Positions 44,605 through 53,795 of a stretch of 64,000 nt of DNA are shown one piece after another. How positions within the stretch are numbered: position 1 is the first letter of the stretch; each line of letters begins with the position of its first letter. The notes under the pieces were generated by a model. It did not search any database, had not been told where the DNA came from, and saw nothing but the letters and a program-made list of their open reading frames with translations. Source of the DNA: Amycolatopsis australiensis (GTDB taxonomy: Bacteria > Actinomycetota > Actinomycetes > Mycobacteriales > Pseudonocardiaceae); NCBI RefSeq assembly GCF_900119165.1, contig NZ_FPJG01000006.1:8284001-8348000 (forward strand). The letters are read 5' to 3'. A program made the position numbers and the translations under genes.

Positions 44605-45240
44605 TTGGCTTCCGAGTTTTCCGGCACGCGACGGCCGGGCGGCCGCACCGGGCGGACCCGCCTCGCCGCGCTGAACGCCACCCTGGAGCTGCTCGGCGAA
44701 CGCGGGTACGCGGAGCTGACCGTCGAGGCGGTCGCCGAGCGCTCCGGCGTGCACAAGACGACGCTGTACCGCCGGTGGGAGTCCGCCGAAGGCCTGGTCG
44801 CGGCGGCCCTGCTGATGGGCACCGAGCAGCCGTGGGAAGCCCCGGACACCGGGTCGCTGGAGGGTGACCTGCGCGAGGTCAACCTGGAGCTGGTGCACTA
44901 CTTCACCGCGCCGGGCGAGCGCGAGCTGCCGACGGCGTCGATCTCGGCGGCGTTTTTGTCCCCGCGCGCCGCGGAGGCCCTGCGCGAGTTCTACGTCGAC
45001 CGCCACGCCCGGTCCGCGCCGATCGTCGAGCGGGCCGCCGGCCGCGGCGAGGTCCCGCTCGGCACCGACCCGGTGGAGGTCGTGCGCGTGGCGTGCGGGC
45101 CGATCTTCTACCGCTTGTTCGTCTCCCGCGAAGGCGTGACCCCGCAGGACGCCGACGTGGCCGCGAGAGCCGCCGCGGCCGCCGCGAAAGCCGGCGTGTT
45201 CACGGCAAAGACCGGCGGTACCGCGTCTCCTCCAGCGTGA
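44605..45240 (+). CDS. TetR/AcrR-family regulator
   Basis: The 211-residue protein has the TetR helix-turn-helix (LTVEAVAERSGVHKTTLYRRW, about residues 38-60) and a C-terminal ligand domain of the TetR_C type. The TTG start is chosen because AGGAG precedes it. Only 31 nt separate it from the divergent erythromycin-esterase-like gene, so its operator must overlap both promoters. Its last 41 nt overlap the convergent GNAT gene. Confidence 0.88.
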   Translation: MASEFSGTRRPGGRTGRTRLAALNATLELLGERGYAELTVEAVAERSGVHKTTLYRRWESAEGLVAAALLMGTEQPWEAPDTGSLEGDLREVNLELVHYFTAPGERELPTASISAAFLSPRAAEALREFYVDRHARSAPIVERAAGRGEVPLGTDPVEVVRVACGPIFYRLFVSREGVTPQDADVAARAAAAAAKAGVFTAKTGGTASPPA

Positions 45241-45670
45241 CCCGGCCGCCGTCGATGGTCTCGGTCTGGGTCACGCCGTCGTCCACCCAGCCCTGCCGGA
45301 CGTAGAACGCCTTCGCCCGTTCGTTCGTCGACAGCACCCACAGGACGGCGCTGTCGCCGGTCAGCTCCTCGATGACCCGGTCGTGCAGCGCCCGGCCGAG
45401 ACCGCGACCCCAGTACTCCGGCAGCAGGTACAGCGCGTAGAGCTGCCCGTCCCCGAATGCGGCGAACCCGGCGAGGACGCCGTCCTCCTCGGCGACCAGC
45501 ACCCGGCCGATGCCCTCGCCGATGCGCCGCGCCCACGACGCGGCGCGTGAGGAAGCCGAGAGCCCGGCGAGGAAATCGTCCGGGAGCAGGCCCGCGTACG
45601 CCGCCTGCCACGACCGCACGTGGATCTCGCCGATCGCGGCCGCGTCGGCGACCGTGGCCGGCCGGATCAA
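45200..45670 (-). CDS. GNAT-family N-acetyltransferase
   Basis: The 156-residue acetyltransferase begins LIRPATVADAAAIGEIHVRSWQ and has the acetyl-CoA motif LYLLPEYWGRGLGRAL and AKAFYVRQGWV. The TTG start overlaps the recG stop (TTGA) and is preceded by GGAG, so it is translated with recG. Its 3' end overlaps the convergent TetR gene by 41 nt. The substrate is unknown. Confidence 0.87.
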   Translation of the reverse strand: MIRPATVADAAAIGEIHVRSWQAAYAGLLPDDFLAGLSASSRAASWARRIGEGIGRVLVAEEDGVLAGFAAFGDGQLYALYLLPEYWGRGLGRALHDRVIEELTGDSAVLWVLSTNERAKAFYVRQGWVDDGVTQTETIDGGRVTLEETRYRRSLP

Positions 45671-47820
45671 CTCTTCTCCAGGTATTCCGCGCGTTCCAGA
45701 TCGACGACGTCGGCGACCATCTGCGCGAGCCCGCGGTACTTCTTCAGCTCCGGATCCTGGTCGACGATCTCCTGCGCGCTGGCCCGCGACGCGGCGATGA
45801 CGTCTTCGTCCCGCAGCAGCGAAAGCAGCTTCAGCCCGGACCGCTTGCCCGACTGCGCGGCGCCGAGGATGTCGCCTTCGCGGCGCAGCTCCAGGTCCAG
45901 CCGGGACAGCTCGAAGCCGTCCGTCGTGGACTCGACGGCCGCCAGCCGTTCGCGCGTCGCCGTGCCGTCGAGCGCCTCCGTGACCAGCAGGCACAGGCCG
46001 GGCACGCTGCCCCGGCCGACGCGGCCGCGCAGCTGGTGCAGCTGGCTGACGCCGAACCGGTCGGCGTCCATGATCACCATCGCCGTCGCGTTCGGCACGT
46101 TGACGCCGACCTCGATCACTGTGGTGGCCACGAGGACGTCGAGCTGCCCCGCGGAGAACGCGCGCATCACCGCGTCCTTGTCGTCGGGCGGCATCCGGCC
46201 GTGCAGCACGCCGATCTTCAGGCCCTGCAACGGCCCGTGCTCCAGCTCGGGCGCGACGTCCAGCACCGCGAGCGGCGGCCGCTTGTCGCTCTTGTCCGAC
46301 GGCGGCTCGTCGCCGATGCGCGGGCACACGACGTACGCCTGATGCCCCTTGCCGACCTCTTCGCGGACCCGCTGCCAGATCCGGTCGAACCAGGCGGGTT
46401 TCTCGGCGACCGGCACGACCGTGGTCGAGATCGGGGACCGCCCGACCGGCATCTCGCGCAGCGCCGACACCTCCAGGTCGCCGTACACGGTCATCGCCAC
46501 CGTGCGCGGAATCGGCGTCGCGGTCATGACCAGGACGTGCGGGCTCGTGTCGCCGGCCCCGCGGGTGCGCAGCGCGTCCCGCTGCTCGACGCCGAAGCGG
46601 TGCTGCTCGTCGACGACGGCGAGGCCGAGGTCGGCGAACTCGACGTGGTCCTGGATGAGCGCGTGCGTGCCGACGACGATGCCCGCTTCCCCGCTGACGA
46701 TCTCCAGCAGCGCCTTCTTGCGCTCCTTCGCGCCCATCGAGCCGGTGAGCAGCGTGACGCGGGTGGCGTTCTCCGCCGCGCCCAGCTCGCCGGCCTGGCC
46801 GAGGTCGCCGAGCATTTCCCGCAGCGACCGCGCGTGCTGCGCGGCGAGGACCTCGGTCGGGGCCAGCATCGCGGCCTGCCGCCCGTTGTCGACGACCTGC
46901 AGCATCGCCCGCAGCGCGACGACCGTCTTGCCCGAGCCGACCTCGCCCTGCAGCAGCCGGTTCATCGGGTGGTCGGAGGCGAGGTCCGCGGCGATCTCGT
47001 CGCCGATCCCCCGCTGCCCGGCGGTCAGGTCGAACGGCAGCCGCTTGTCGAACGCGTCCAGGATCCCCCCGCTGACGTGCGGGTTCGCCTTCGCCGGCCG
47101 CGAGACCGCGGAGTGCCGCCGCTGCGCGAAGATCAGCTGGACGGCCATCGCCTCGTCCCACTTGAGCCGCTTCTTCGACGCCTCCAGGTGCGCCCAGTTG
47201 CTCGGACGGTGGATGCCGTGCAGGGCGGTGTCGAGGTCGGACAGCTTGTGCAGCCGCCGCAGCTCCGCGGGCATCGGGTCCTCGTCGACCTCCAGGACGT
47301 CCAAGACCTGCCGCACGCACTTAGCGATCGACCAGGTCGGCATGCCCTGCGCGGCCGGGTACACCGGGATGATCGCGGCGAGGAAGTCGTCCATCGCCTC
47401 GTCCGCGCGGTCGGCCTCGAAGAGCTCGTACTCGGGGTTGGTCAGCTGCAGCGTGTCGCGGAAGGCGGAGACCTTGCCGGCGAACAGGCCGGTCTTGCCG
47501 GGCACCAGCTCTTTTTCGCGCCACGCCTGGTTGAAGAAGGCGCAGGTCAGACGCTTCTTGCCGTCGGTGATCACCATGTCGAGGATGGTCCCGTTGCGTG
47601 ACTTCATCCGCCGCTTGCTCACCTTTTCGATGCGCGCCATGACGGTCGCGTGCTCGCCGAGCTCCAGCCCGGCGATGTCGGTGAGCTCGCCGCGCTCGGC
47701 GTAGCGGCGCGGGTAGTGGCGCAGCAGGTCGCTGACCGTCTCGATGCCCAACGCCGTGGAGAGCGCCTTCGCCGTCTTGGCGCCCAGCAGCAACGGCAGC
47801 TTGTCGCGCAATCCGGCCAT
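45667..47820 (-). CDS. recG: ATP-dependent DNA helicase RecG
   Basis: The 717-residue helicase remodels stalled replication forks and branched DNA. An N-terminal wedge/OB domain (HATVMARIEKVSKRRMKSRNGT) is followed by helicase motifs I (GEVGSGKTVVA), II (VVDEQHRFG), III (MTATPIPRT) and VI (QLRGRVGRG). It begins 3 nt after the DAK2 gene, as in mycobacteria (Rv2974c-Rv2973c). Confidence 0.97.
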   Translation of the reverse strand: MAGLRDKLPLLLGAKTAKALSTALGIETVSDLLRHYPRRYAERGELTDIAGLELGEHATVMARIEKVSKRRMKSRNGTILDMVITDGKKRLTCAFFNQAWREKELVPGKTGLFAGKVSAFRDTLQLTNPEYELFEADRADEAMDDFLAAIIPVYPAAQGMPTWSIAKCVRQVLDVLEVDEDPMPAELRRLHKLSDLDTALHGIHRPSNWAHLEASKKRLKWDEAMAVQLIFAQRRHSAVSRPAKANPHVSGGILDAFDKRLPFDLTAGQRGIGDEIAADLASDHPMNRLLQGEVGSGKTVVALRAMLQVVDNGRQAAMLAPTEVLAAQHARSLREMLGDLGQAGELGAAENATRVTLLTGSMGAKERKKALLEIVSGEAGIVVGTHALIQDHVEFADLGLAVVDEQHRFGVEQRDALRTRGAGDTSPHVLVMTATPIPRTVAMTVYGDLEVSALREMPVGRSPISTTVVPVAEKPAWFDRIWQRVREEVGKGHQAYVVCPRIGDEPPSDKSDKRPPLAVLDVAPELEHGPLQGLKIGVLHGRMPPDDKDAVMRAFSAGQLDVLVATTVIEVGVNVPNATAMVIMDADRFGVSQLHQLRGRVGRGSVPGLCLLVTEALDGTATRERLAAVESTTDGFELSRLDLELRREGDILGAAQSGKRSGLKLLSLLRDEDVIAASRASAQEIVDQDPELKKYRGLAQMVADVVDLERAEYLEKS

Positions 47821-47823
47821 TCG

Positions 47824-49401
47824 CTATTCGACTCCCATCAGCAGCACGGCGTCGGCCTGGCCACTCGCGTAGCTGGTCAGCTCCACCTCCGGGTGCTCCA
47901 CCCGCAGCTGCTCGGCGAGCTCCTCGGCGACCCCGGGCGGGGCGGCGGCCCCGCTCAGCACCGTCACCAGCTCCCCGCCGAGCGCCAGCATCCGGTTCAG
48001 CACCTTCATCGCGGCCGCGACCACGCTCGTCTCGGACGCGGGGGCCGGCTCGATCAGCACCACCTCGTCGTCGACCAGGCCGACCACGTCGCCGGACTGG
48101 GCCCGGCCCACCCAGGTTAGCGACTCCTCCTGCGCGATCCGCAGTTCGCCACGCCTGGTCGCGGCGGCCGCCTCGGCCATCGCGACGACGTCGTCGTTGG
48201 TGCGGCGCCCGGCGTCGTGCACGGCGAGGGCGGCCAGCACCTGCACCGGCGACGCGCACGGGATGACCACGACGTCCCGGTCGGCGGCCATCGCGTGCCC
48301 GGCCGCGGTGTCGGCCGCGGCGGTGAGCGCGGTGCTGCCCGGCAGCACCGTGACGTGCCGGCCGGCGGCCTCGTTGAGCAGGCCGATCATGTCCTCGACG
48401 CTCGGCGTCTCGCCTTCGGGAACGGCCAGCACCGGAATGCTCTCGGCCCGCAGCAGCTCGGCGAGCGCGCCGCCGTGGACGACGGCCACCACCGTGCGGT
48501 CGATGCCGCCGCCCGGCTCGATCGGTGTCGGCGTGAGCAGCGGTTCGACGCGGATCCGGCGCGGGCGGCCCAGCGCGAGCCCGGCCTCGATGGCGGCGCC
48601 GATGTCGGCGCAGTGGACGTGCACGGCGTGGCTGCCCGAGCCGTCGCCGGCCACGGTGACGCTGTCGCCGAGACCGCTCAGCTCCTTGCGCAGGGTCGGC
48701 AGGCTCTGCTCGTCGACGCCGTCGAGCAGGTACATGACCTCCCAGGCGTAGGCGCCGGCCTGGCCGGCGGCGTGGACCTCGAGGGCGTGCTCGTGCGGGA
48801 GGTCGGTGCCGGTGACCACGCCGACCAGGGCGTCGAGCACGGCGACCAGGCCGCGCGCGCCCGCGTCGACGACCCCGGCCCTGGCCAGGGCGGGCAGCTG
48901 CAACGGCGTCTTCTCGAGGGCGTGCGCGGCCGCCTTCGCGGCCTTCTCCGCGACGTCGCCGAGCGGGCCCGTGTCCCCGCGCACGGCGAGGGCGACGGCG
49001 TGCAGGACGGTCAGGATCGTCCCCGCGACCGGGCGGCTGACGGCGCCGGTGGCGACCTCGTCGGCGTGCCCCAGCGCCCGGGCCAGCCACGGCCCGTCCA
49101 GCTCGCCGCCGGCCCGGTCCGCCAGCCCGCGCACGACCTGCGAGAGGATCACGCCGGAGTTGCCCTTGGCGGCGGCCACGGCCCCCCGAGCGAGGACCTT
49201 CAGCGCTTCGGCGGCGTCCCCGGGGTTCGCCTTCGCCAGTTCTTCGGCGGCGCCGGTCATCGTGAAGAGCATGTTGGAGCCGGTGTCGGAGTCGGCGACG
49301 GGATAGACGTTGATCTCGTCGATGGCCGGCCGCAGGGTCGCCAGGCTGCGCACACAACCCGCAGCCCAGGCCGACACCGCCGCCGCGTCCAGCACCCGCA
49401 C
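47824..49401 (-). CDS. DAK2-domain protein (YloV/FakA-like)
   Basis: The 525-residue protein has an N-terminal DAK2 kinase domain (residues about 10-190, with INVYPVADSDTGSNM and AKGNSGVILSQ) and a C-terminal DegV-associated domain (about 300-525). This is the FakA/YloV architecture; FakA phosphorylates fatty acids bound by FakB proteins. No FakB is visible here. The GTG start has AGGAGG seven nt upstream. It leads the recG operon and is divergent from rpmB. Confidence 0.9.
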   Translation of the reverse strand: MRVLDAAAVSAWAAGCVRSLATLRPAIDEINVYPVADSDTGSNMLFTMTGAAEELAKANPGDAAEALKVLARGAVAAAKGNSGVILSQVVRGLADRAGGELDGPWLARALGHADEVATGAVSRPVAGTILTVLHAVALAVRGDTGPLGDVAEKAAKAAAHALEKTPLQLPALARAGVVDAGARGLVAVLDALVGVVTGTDLPHEHALEVHAAGQAGAYAWEVMYLLDGVDEQSLPTLRKELSGLGDSVTVAGDGSGSHAVHVHCADIGAAIEAGLALGRPRRIRVEPLLTPTPIEPGGGIDRTVVAVVHGGALAELLRAESIPVLAVPEGETPSVEDMIGLLNEAAGRHVTVLPGSTALTAAADTAAGHAMAADRDVVVIPCASPVQVLAALAVHDAGRRTNDDVVAMAEAAAATRRGELRIAQEESLTWVGRAQSGDVVGLVDDEVVLIEPAPASETSVVAAAMKVLNRMLALGGELVTVLSGAAAPPGVAEELAEQLRVEHPEVELTSYASGQADAVLLMGVE

Positions 49402-49534
49402 CCCGTAACCTCCTGACCGGTCTCGGGCAGCGTATCGACCCGGTGCGGAGGCCATCGAACGCAGTAGTTACTATGGTCGAGTTGCCCAGTGCATCTGGGC
49501 TCATTTCTATGACCCAGATCCAAAGGAGTTCGAC

Positions 49535-49726
49535 GTGGCTGCCGTGTGCGACGTCTGTGGCAAGGGACCCGGCTTCGGCAAGTCGGTCTCGCACTCCCAC
49601 CGCCGTACCAACCGCCGGTGGAACCCGAACATCCAGACCGTCCACGCCAAGGTGGGTGTGTCCCAGCGCAAGCGCCTGAACGTGTGCACGTCCTGCATCA
49701 AGGCGGGCAAGGTCGTTCGCGGCTGA
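49535..49726 (+). CDS. rpmB: Ribosomal protein L28
   Basis: The 63-residue L28 begins [21 protein letters not shown] and has a second cysteine pair ([10 protein letters not shown]), so it is the zinc-ribbon form. AAAGGAG precedes the GTG start. It is monocistronic with its own terminator and divergent from the DAK2-recG operon. Confidence 0.97.
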   Translation: MAAVCDVCGKGPGFGKSVSHSHRRTNRRWNPNIQTVHAKVGVSQRKRLNVCTSCIKAGKVVRG

Positions 49727-49741
49727 CGCGAGAAGTTTGGG

Positions 49742-49775
49742 TGGCGGGTGCTCGCGAGAGCACCCGCCATTTTCA
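49742..49775 (+). terminator. Rho-independent terminator of rpmB
   Basis: A perfect 12-bp stem (TGGCGGGTGCTC with GAGCACCCGCCA, GCGA loop) is followed by TTTTC, 15 nt after the rpmB stop. Confidence 0.88.
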
Positions 49776-49794
49776 TGTCCGCGGCCGGAAGCGC

Positions 49795-49990
49795 CCAATG
49801 TGGCCTTCGGTGCGTTGGATCAGCACTGCGGCGCGAAGCGCCTCCGCTGAGGGCGGCGGTGGGGGCATGGGCGGAGCACCCAATGTGGCCTTCGGTGCGT
49901 CACACGCACCCAATGTGGCCTTCGGTGCGTCACACGCACCCAAGGCGGCCTTCGGTGCGTCACACGCACCCAAGGCCGCCTTGGGGCGCT
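49795..49990. repeat. 30-bp tandem repeat, AATGTGGCCTTCGGTGCGT type
   Basis: A core of CCAATGTGGCCTTCGGTGCGT appears near 49795 and then as direct 30-bp units starting at 49881, 49911, 49941 and 49971. The last copies drift to AAGGCGGCC/AAGGCCGCC, and there are no spacers. The array ends next to the stop of the alpha/beta hydrolase gene. Frames across it give artefact peptides (APNVAFGASH). Confidence 0.9.
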
Positions 49991-50760
49991 CACTTGAGGA
50001 AGCCGGTCAGCAGGTCCTTGAGCGTCTCCGGGTACTGGAGGACGCCGTGGTCCTGGCCTTCGAGGGTTTCGTGACGGGCGCCCGGGATCGCCGCGGCCGC
50101 CGCGCGGGCTCCTGACTGCAGTGCTTCGTCGCTGGCGCCGCCGCCGATCACCAGGGCCGGCACCGCGATGCGGGCCAGGTGGTCGAGACGGGGGCGGGCG
50201 CCCGGGCCGCAGATCGTCAGGTCGTACGGCAGCGTGTGCGCCAGCGCCGTGAACCAGCCCCACACCGGGGCGGCCTTCATGCCGTCGACCGTCTCCGCCG
50301 GGGTGCCCGCGACCCGCAGGAACGTCGCCACCGCGCCGTCGCGGTCCCCCGCCGCGAGCTGCGCGCGGACCTCGTCCAGGACGTCGGCCCGCGGGTGCTC
50401 GTCGGTCGCGTACGGCGGCTCGTACGCCACCACCCGATCGATCGGCAGGCCCGCCGCGGCCGCCTCCAGGGCCAGGACCGCGCCCGACGAGTGCCCGAAC
50501 ACCGACGCCGTCCCGCCCGCGTGGGAGATCAGCGCCGCGAGGTCTTCGATCTCACGCTCCATCGCGTACGAAGGCGCGTCGCCGCTCGAGCCCCGGCCGC
50601 GCCGGTCGTAGGTGATCGTCGTGAAGTCGCCGGCCAGGACCTCCGCCAGGCCGGCGACCGTCGTGCGGTCGTTGAACGCGCCGCCGACCAGGATCACCGG
50701 CGCACCGGATCCGCGCCGCTCGAAGAAGATGGTCGTGCCGTCGGCCGACGTGACGTTCAT
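49990..50760 (-). CDS. Alpha/beta hydrolase
   Basis: The 256-residue hydrolase has the oxyanion region VILVGGAFND, the nucleophile elbow GHSSGA (Ser), and a catalytic His in EGQDHGVLQ near the C-terminus. TYDRRGRGSSG is also typical. GGAGG precedes the ATG. The substrate is unknown. Confidence 0.88.
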   Translation of the reverse strand: MNVTSADGTTIFFERRGSGAPVILVGGAFNDRTTVAGLAEVLAGDFTTITYDRRGRGSSGDAPSYAMEREIEDLAALISHAGGTASVFGHSSGAVLALEAAAAGLPIDRVVAYEPPYATDEHPRADVLDEVRAQLAAGDRDGAVATFLRVAGTPAETVDGMKAAPVWGWFTALAHTLPYDLTICGPGARPRLDHLARIAVPALVIGGGASDEALQSGARAAAAAIPGARHETLEGQDHGVLQYPETLKDLLTGFLK

Positions 50761-50827
50761 GGTTTCCTCCGGAAAGGGTGTCGTTTCCCCCTGGTCGGAG
50801 CCGTCACGCCGATCCGGACACGCGGAC

Positions 50828-51505
50828 CTAGGGAAGTTTCCAGTCGACCGGCGCCGCGCCCTGCTGCTCCAGCAGCTGGTTGGCGCGGCTGAACGGCCGG
50901 GACCCGAAGAAGCCGTTGTGCGCCGACAGCGGGCTCGGGTGCGCCGACTCGATGCACGGGACATCGCCGAGCAGCGGGCGCAGGTTGCGGGCGTTGCGGC
51001 CCCACAGGATCGCCACCAGCGGCCCTCCTCGCGCCGCGAGGGCCTTGATCGCCTGCTCGGTGACCTCTTCCCAGCCCTTGCCCTGGTGCGAGTTGGGTTT
51101 GTTCGGCTGCACCGTCAACGCCCGGTTGAGCAGCAGGACGCCCTGCTCGGCCCACGGCGTGAGGTCGCCCGTCGACGGCGTCGGGTGGCCGAGGTCGTCG
51201 ACGTACTCCTTGTAGATGTTGATCAGGCTCTTCGGGATCGGCCGGACGTCCGGCGCCACGGAGAAGCTCAACCCGACCGCGTGCCCCGGCGTCGGGTACG
51301 GGTCCTGCCCGACGATGAGCACCCGCACGTCGTCGAACGGCTGCTTGAACGCGCGCAGCACGTGCTCCCCGGCCGGCAGGTACTGCCGGCCCGCGGCGAT
51401 CTCCGCGCGGAGGAACTCCCCCATCGCGGCGACCTGCGGCGCCACCGGTTCGAGGGCCTTCGCCCAGCCTGCCTCGACGATCTCGTGCAGCGGTCGTGCG
51501 GTCAC
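50828..51505 (-). CDS. ung: Uracil-DNA glycosylase
   Basis: This 225-residue family 1 UDG removes uracil from DNA. The water-activating motif GQDPYP (Asp68) and the HPSPLSAH motif (His189) are intact, and [17 protein letters not shown] is typical. It lies 30 nt after the gamma-carbonic anhydrase gene and within the recG-thiL region, as in mycobacteria. Confidence 0.97.
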   Translation of the reverse strand: MTARPLHEIVEAGWAKALEPVAPQVAAMGEFLRAEIAAGRQYLPAGEHVLRAFKQPFDDVRVLIVGQDPYPTPGHAVGLSFSVAPDVRPIPKSLINIYKEYVDDLGHPTPSTGDLTPWAEQGVLLLNRALTVQPNKPNSHQGKGWEEVTEQAIKALAARGGPLVAILWGRNARNLRPLLGDVPCIESAHPSPLSAHNGFFGSRPFSRANQLLEQQGAAPVDWKLP

Positions 51506-51535
51506 GGGCCGCGAGCTTACCGGGCGTGGCCGGCG

Positions 51536-52066
51536 TCACCCGAGCGGGTCGAGCCGCCGCAGCTCGGCGCGGAACCGTCGCGCCCGCCGGACGTACGAAT
51601 CGACGACGAGCGCGATGTTCTCCGCGCTGAACGACTTGTTCTCCCGCGTCTTCCCCGGCACGCCCAGCGCGATCTCCCCGGTCTTGACGTGGGAGCCGTA
51701 CGACAGCACCGCGCCCGCGCCGACCATGCCGCCGTCCTCGATCACCGAGCCGTTCAGCACCACCGAGCCGGACGCGATCAGGCAGCCGGTGCCGATGGTC
51801 GCGCCCTCGATGTGCACCGCGTGGCCGACCGCCGACGACGGCCCGAGGATCGTCGGGTGCCGCTCGGTGCAGTGCACGACACAGCCGTCCTGGACGTTCG
51901 AGCGCTCCCCGATCTCGATGTACCCGTGGTCGCCGCGCAGCACCGTCTGCGGCCACACCGACGCGTGCGCGCCGATCCGGACGTCGCCGATCACGGTCGC
52001 GTCCGGGTGGACGTAGGCGTCGGGGTGGATCGCCGGCTCCAGGGAGCCGAGGGCGTAGATCGGCAT
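51536..52066 (-). CDS. Gamma-carbonic-anhydrase-like hexapeptide protein
   Basis: The 176-residue protein is a left-handed beta-helix of hexapeptide repeats. VLRGDHGYIEIG, NVQDGCVVHC and GHAVHIEGATIG place the His ligands and the Arg/Asp pair of gamma-class carbonic anhydrases (YrdA/PaaY group). It forms trimers in known members; carbonic anhydrase activity varies. It probably shares a transcript with ung. Confidence 0.88.
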   Translation of the reverse strand: MPIYALGSLEPAIHPDAYVHPDATVIGDVRIGAHASVWPQTVLRGDHGYIEIGERSNVQDGCVVHCTERHPTILGPSSAVGHAVHIEGATIGTGCLIASGSVVLNGSVIEDGGMVGAGAVLSYGSHVKTGEIALGVPGKTRENKSFSAENIALVVDSYVRRARRFRAELRRLDPLG

Positions 52067-52099
52067 GCCGCCTCCGGGTGCACTGCGGTTTCACTTCCC

Positions 52100-53314
52100 G
52101 TGCGATTGGATCACGCCATCGCCGCCTCGTCGAAGACCAGTGCCGGGAGCACGGGACTCGTGCTCCTGCTGGTCGTGCTCGCGTGGCTGCTCAGCCTGCC
52201 GACGGTGTCGCCCGCGCTCGCCAACGGCCTGGCCGCGACGCCGCCGATGGGCTGGAACAGCTGGAACCAGGTCCGCTGCCACGACCTGACCGAGGACGTC
52301 GTCCGCCACGCCGCCGACGCGCTCGCCGACACCGGCCTGCGTGACGCGGGCTACCGGTACGTCGTCGTCGACGACTGCTGGCAGGCCCCGACGCGCGCGG
52401 CCGACGGTTCACTGCGGGCGGACCCGGCGCGGTTCCCGCACGGCATCGCCGACCTCGCCGACTACGTCCACTCGCGCGGCCTGCTGTTCGGCATCTACGC
52501 CGTGCCCGGCAGCCGGACCTGCGCGATGGCCAACGACGGCTACGCCGCGTCCGGCATCGGCTCGCTCGGCCACGAACGCCAGGACGCCGAGACCTTCGGC
52601 CGGTGGGGCGTCGACTACCTCAAGTACGACTGGTGCCACGCCGACACCGTCGACGGCCTCGACCGGAAGGCCGCGTTCGAGAAGATGCGCGACGAGCTGG
52701 CCGCGCTGCCCCGCCCGATCGTGTACGCGATCTCCGAATACGGCGTTTCGAGCCCGTGGACCTGGGCGCGGCCGGTGGCGAACCTGTGGCGCACGACCGA
52801 CGACCTGGGCGCGACCTGGGATTCGGTGCTCGCGACGATCGACCGGCAGGCCACCGTCGCCGTCCACAGTGGCGCCCCGGGCGGCTGGAACGACCCGGAC
52901 ATGCTGCAGGTCGGCAACGGCACGCTGACCGCCGACGAGGCCCGCGCGCACTTCAGCGTCTGGGCGGTGCTGAACGCGCCGCTGTTCGCCGGCACCGACC
53001 CGGCGAAGCTGAGCGGGGAGGACCTGGCGACGCTGGGCAACCCGGAGGCGATCGCCGTCGATCAGGACTTCGCGGGCGGCCAGGGACGGCGGCTGGACGC
53101 GGGTCCCGGCTACCAGGTGTGGGGCAAGCCCTTGTCCGGCGGCGGGTTCGCGGTGGTGCTGCTCAACACGGGCGGCACCACCGCGACCGTCTCCGCCGCG
53201 ATCCCGGGGTCGTGGACCGTCCGGGACCTGTGGGCCCACCGGGACGTCGGCACCGGCGTCTCGGCGACCCTGCGGCCGCACTCGGCGGCCCTGCTCAAGC
53301 TCACGCCGAGGTGA
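52100..53314 (+). CDS. Secreted GH27 alpha-galactosidase
   Basis: The approximately 404-residue glycoside hydrolase has a signal peptide (ending SPALA) and then GLAATPPMGWNSWN. The nucleophile is in DYLKYDWC and the acid/base in WNDPDML, both GH27 signatures. A C-terminal beta-sandwich follows (about 325-404). No carbohydrate-binding module is attached. The start is uncertain: GTG at 52100 or TTG at 52106, neither with a ribosome site. It is divergent from the gamma-carbonic anhydrase gene, 33 nt apart. Confidence 0.9.
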   Translation: MRLDHAIAASSKTSAGSTGLVLLLVVLAWLLSLPTVSPALANGLAATPPMGWNSWNQVRCHDLTEDVVRHAADALADTGLRDAGYRYVVVDDCWQAPTRAADGSLRADPARFPHGIADLADYVHSRGLLFGIYAVPGSRTCAMANDGYAASGIGSLGHERQDAETFGRWGVDYLKYDWCHADTVDGLDRKAAFEKMRDELAALPRPIVYAISEYGVSSPWTWARPVANLWRTTDDLGATWDSVLATIDRQATVAVHSGAPGGWNDPDMLQVGNGTLTADEARAHFSVWAVLNAPLFAGTDPAKLSGEDLATLGNPEAIAVDQDFAGGQGRRLDAGPGYQVWGKPLSGGGFAVVLLNTGGTTATVSAAIPGSWTVRDLWAHRDVGTGVSATLRPHSAALLKLTPR

Positions 53315-53780
53315 GGTCCTTGCCGTAGCAAAGGCTTTCCGGCTCGTTCTTGTAGACGCCGAACTTCGGGATCTCGACGTACCCCGACGACGTGTAGAGC
53401 GCGATGGCTTCCGGCTGCTTGGTCCCGGTCTCCAGGACCGCGCGTTTGCGGCCGGACAGCGCCGCCGTCCGCTCCAGCTCGAACAGGATCATCCGCGCGA
53501 ACCCCCGGCCGCGCGCGGAATCGGCGACGTACATGCGCTTCAGCTCGGCGTCGCCGTCCTGGAAGTCGGGCGCGGGCCCGTCGTGGGCGCGCCACGCTCC
53601 GCAGGCGACGGGTTCGCCGCCCTGGTAGCCGACGAGGAACAGGCCACGCGGCGGCTCGAAGTCCGCCGGGCTCATCGGGGTGGCGTCCTCGTCGCCGTAG
53701 CGCTCGACGTAGACCTGCTGCACCGCGGCCATGAGCTTGGCCGCGTCGGGGTGGTCGTAGGGGACCGGAACGATTCTCAC
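53301..53780 (-). CDS. GNAT-family N-acetyltransferase
   Basis: The 159-residue acetyltransferase has LKRMYVADSARGRGFARMILFELE as acetyl-CoA motif and ALYTSSGYVEIPKFG at the C-terminus. Its 3' end overlaps the convergent GH27 gene by 14 nt. The substrate is unknown; the acceptor region (ACGAWRAHD) resembles small-molecule acetylating GNATs. Confidence 0.87.
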   Translation of the reverse strand: MRIVPVPYDHPDAAKLMAAVQQVYVERYGDEDATPMSPADFEPPRGLFLVGYQGGEPVACGAWRAHDGPAPDFQDGDAELKRMYVADSARGRGFARMILFELERTAALSGRKRAVLETGTKQPEAIALYTSSGYVEIPKFGVYKNEPESLCYGKDLTSA

Positions 53781-53795
53781 GTCCTCGACCCTAGA

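Noticed and set aside
41217..44867. 1216-codon plus-strand open frame across caspase and esterase genes
   Set aside because: It spans two unrelated minus-strand genes and their intergenic gap and has low-complexity Arg/Gly/His composition.
49881..49990. Possible CRISPR array (30-bp repeats)
   Set aside because: The units abut directly with no spacers, degenerate toward one end, and no cas gene is present.
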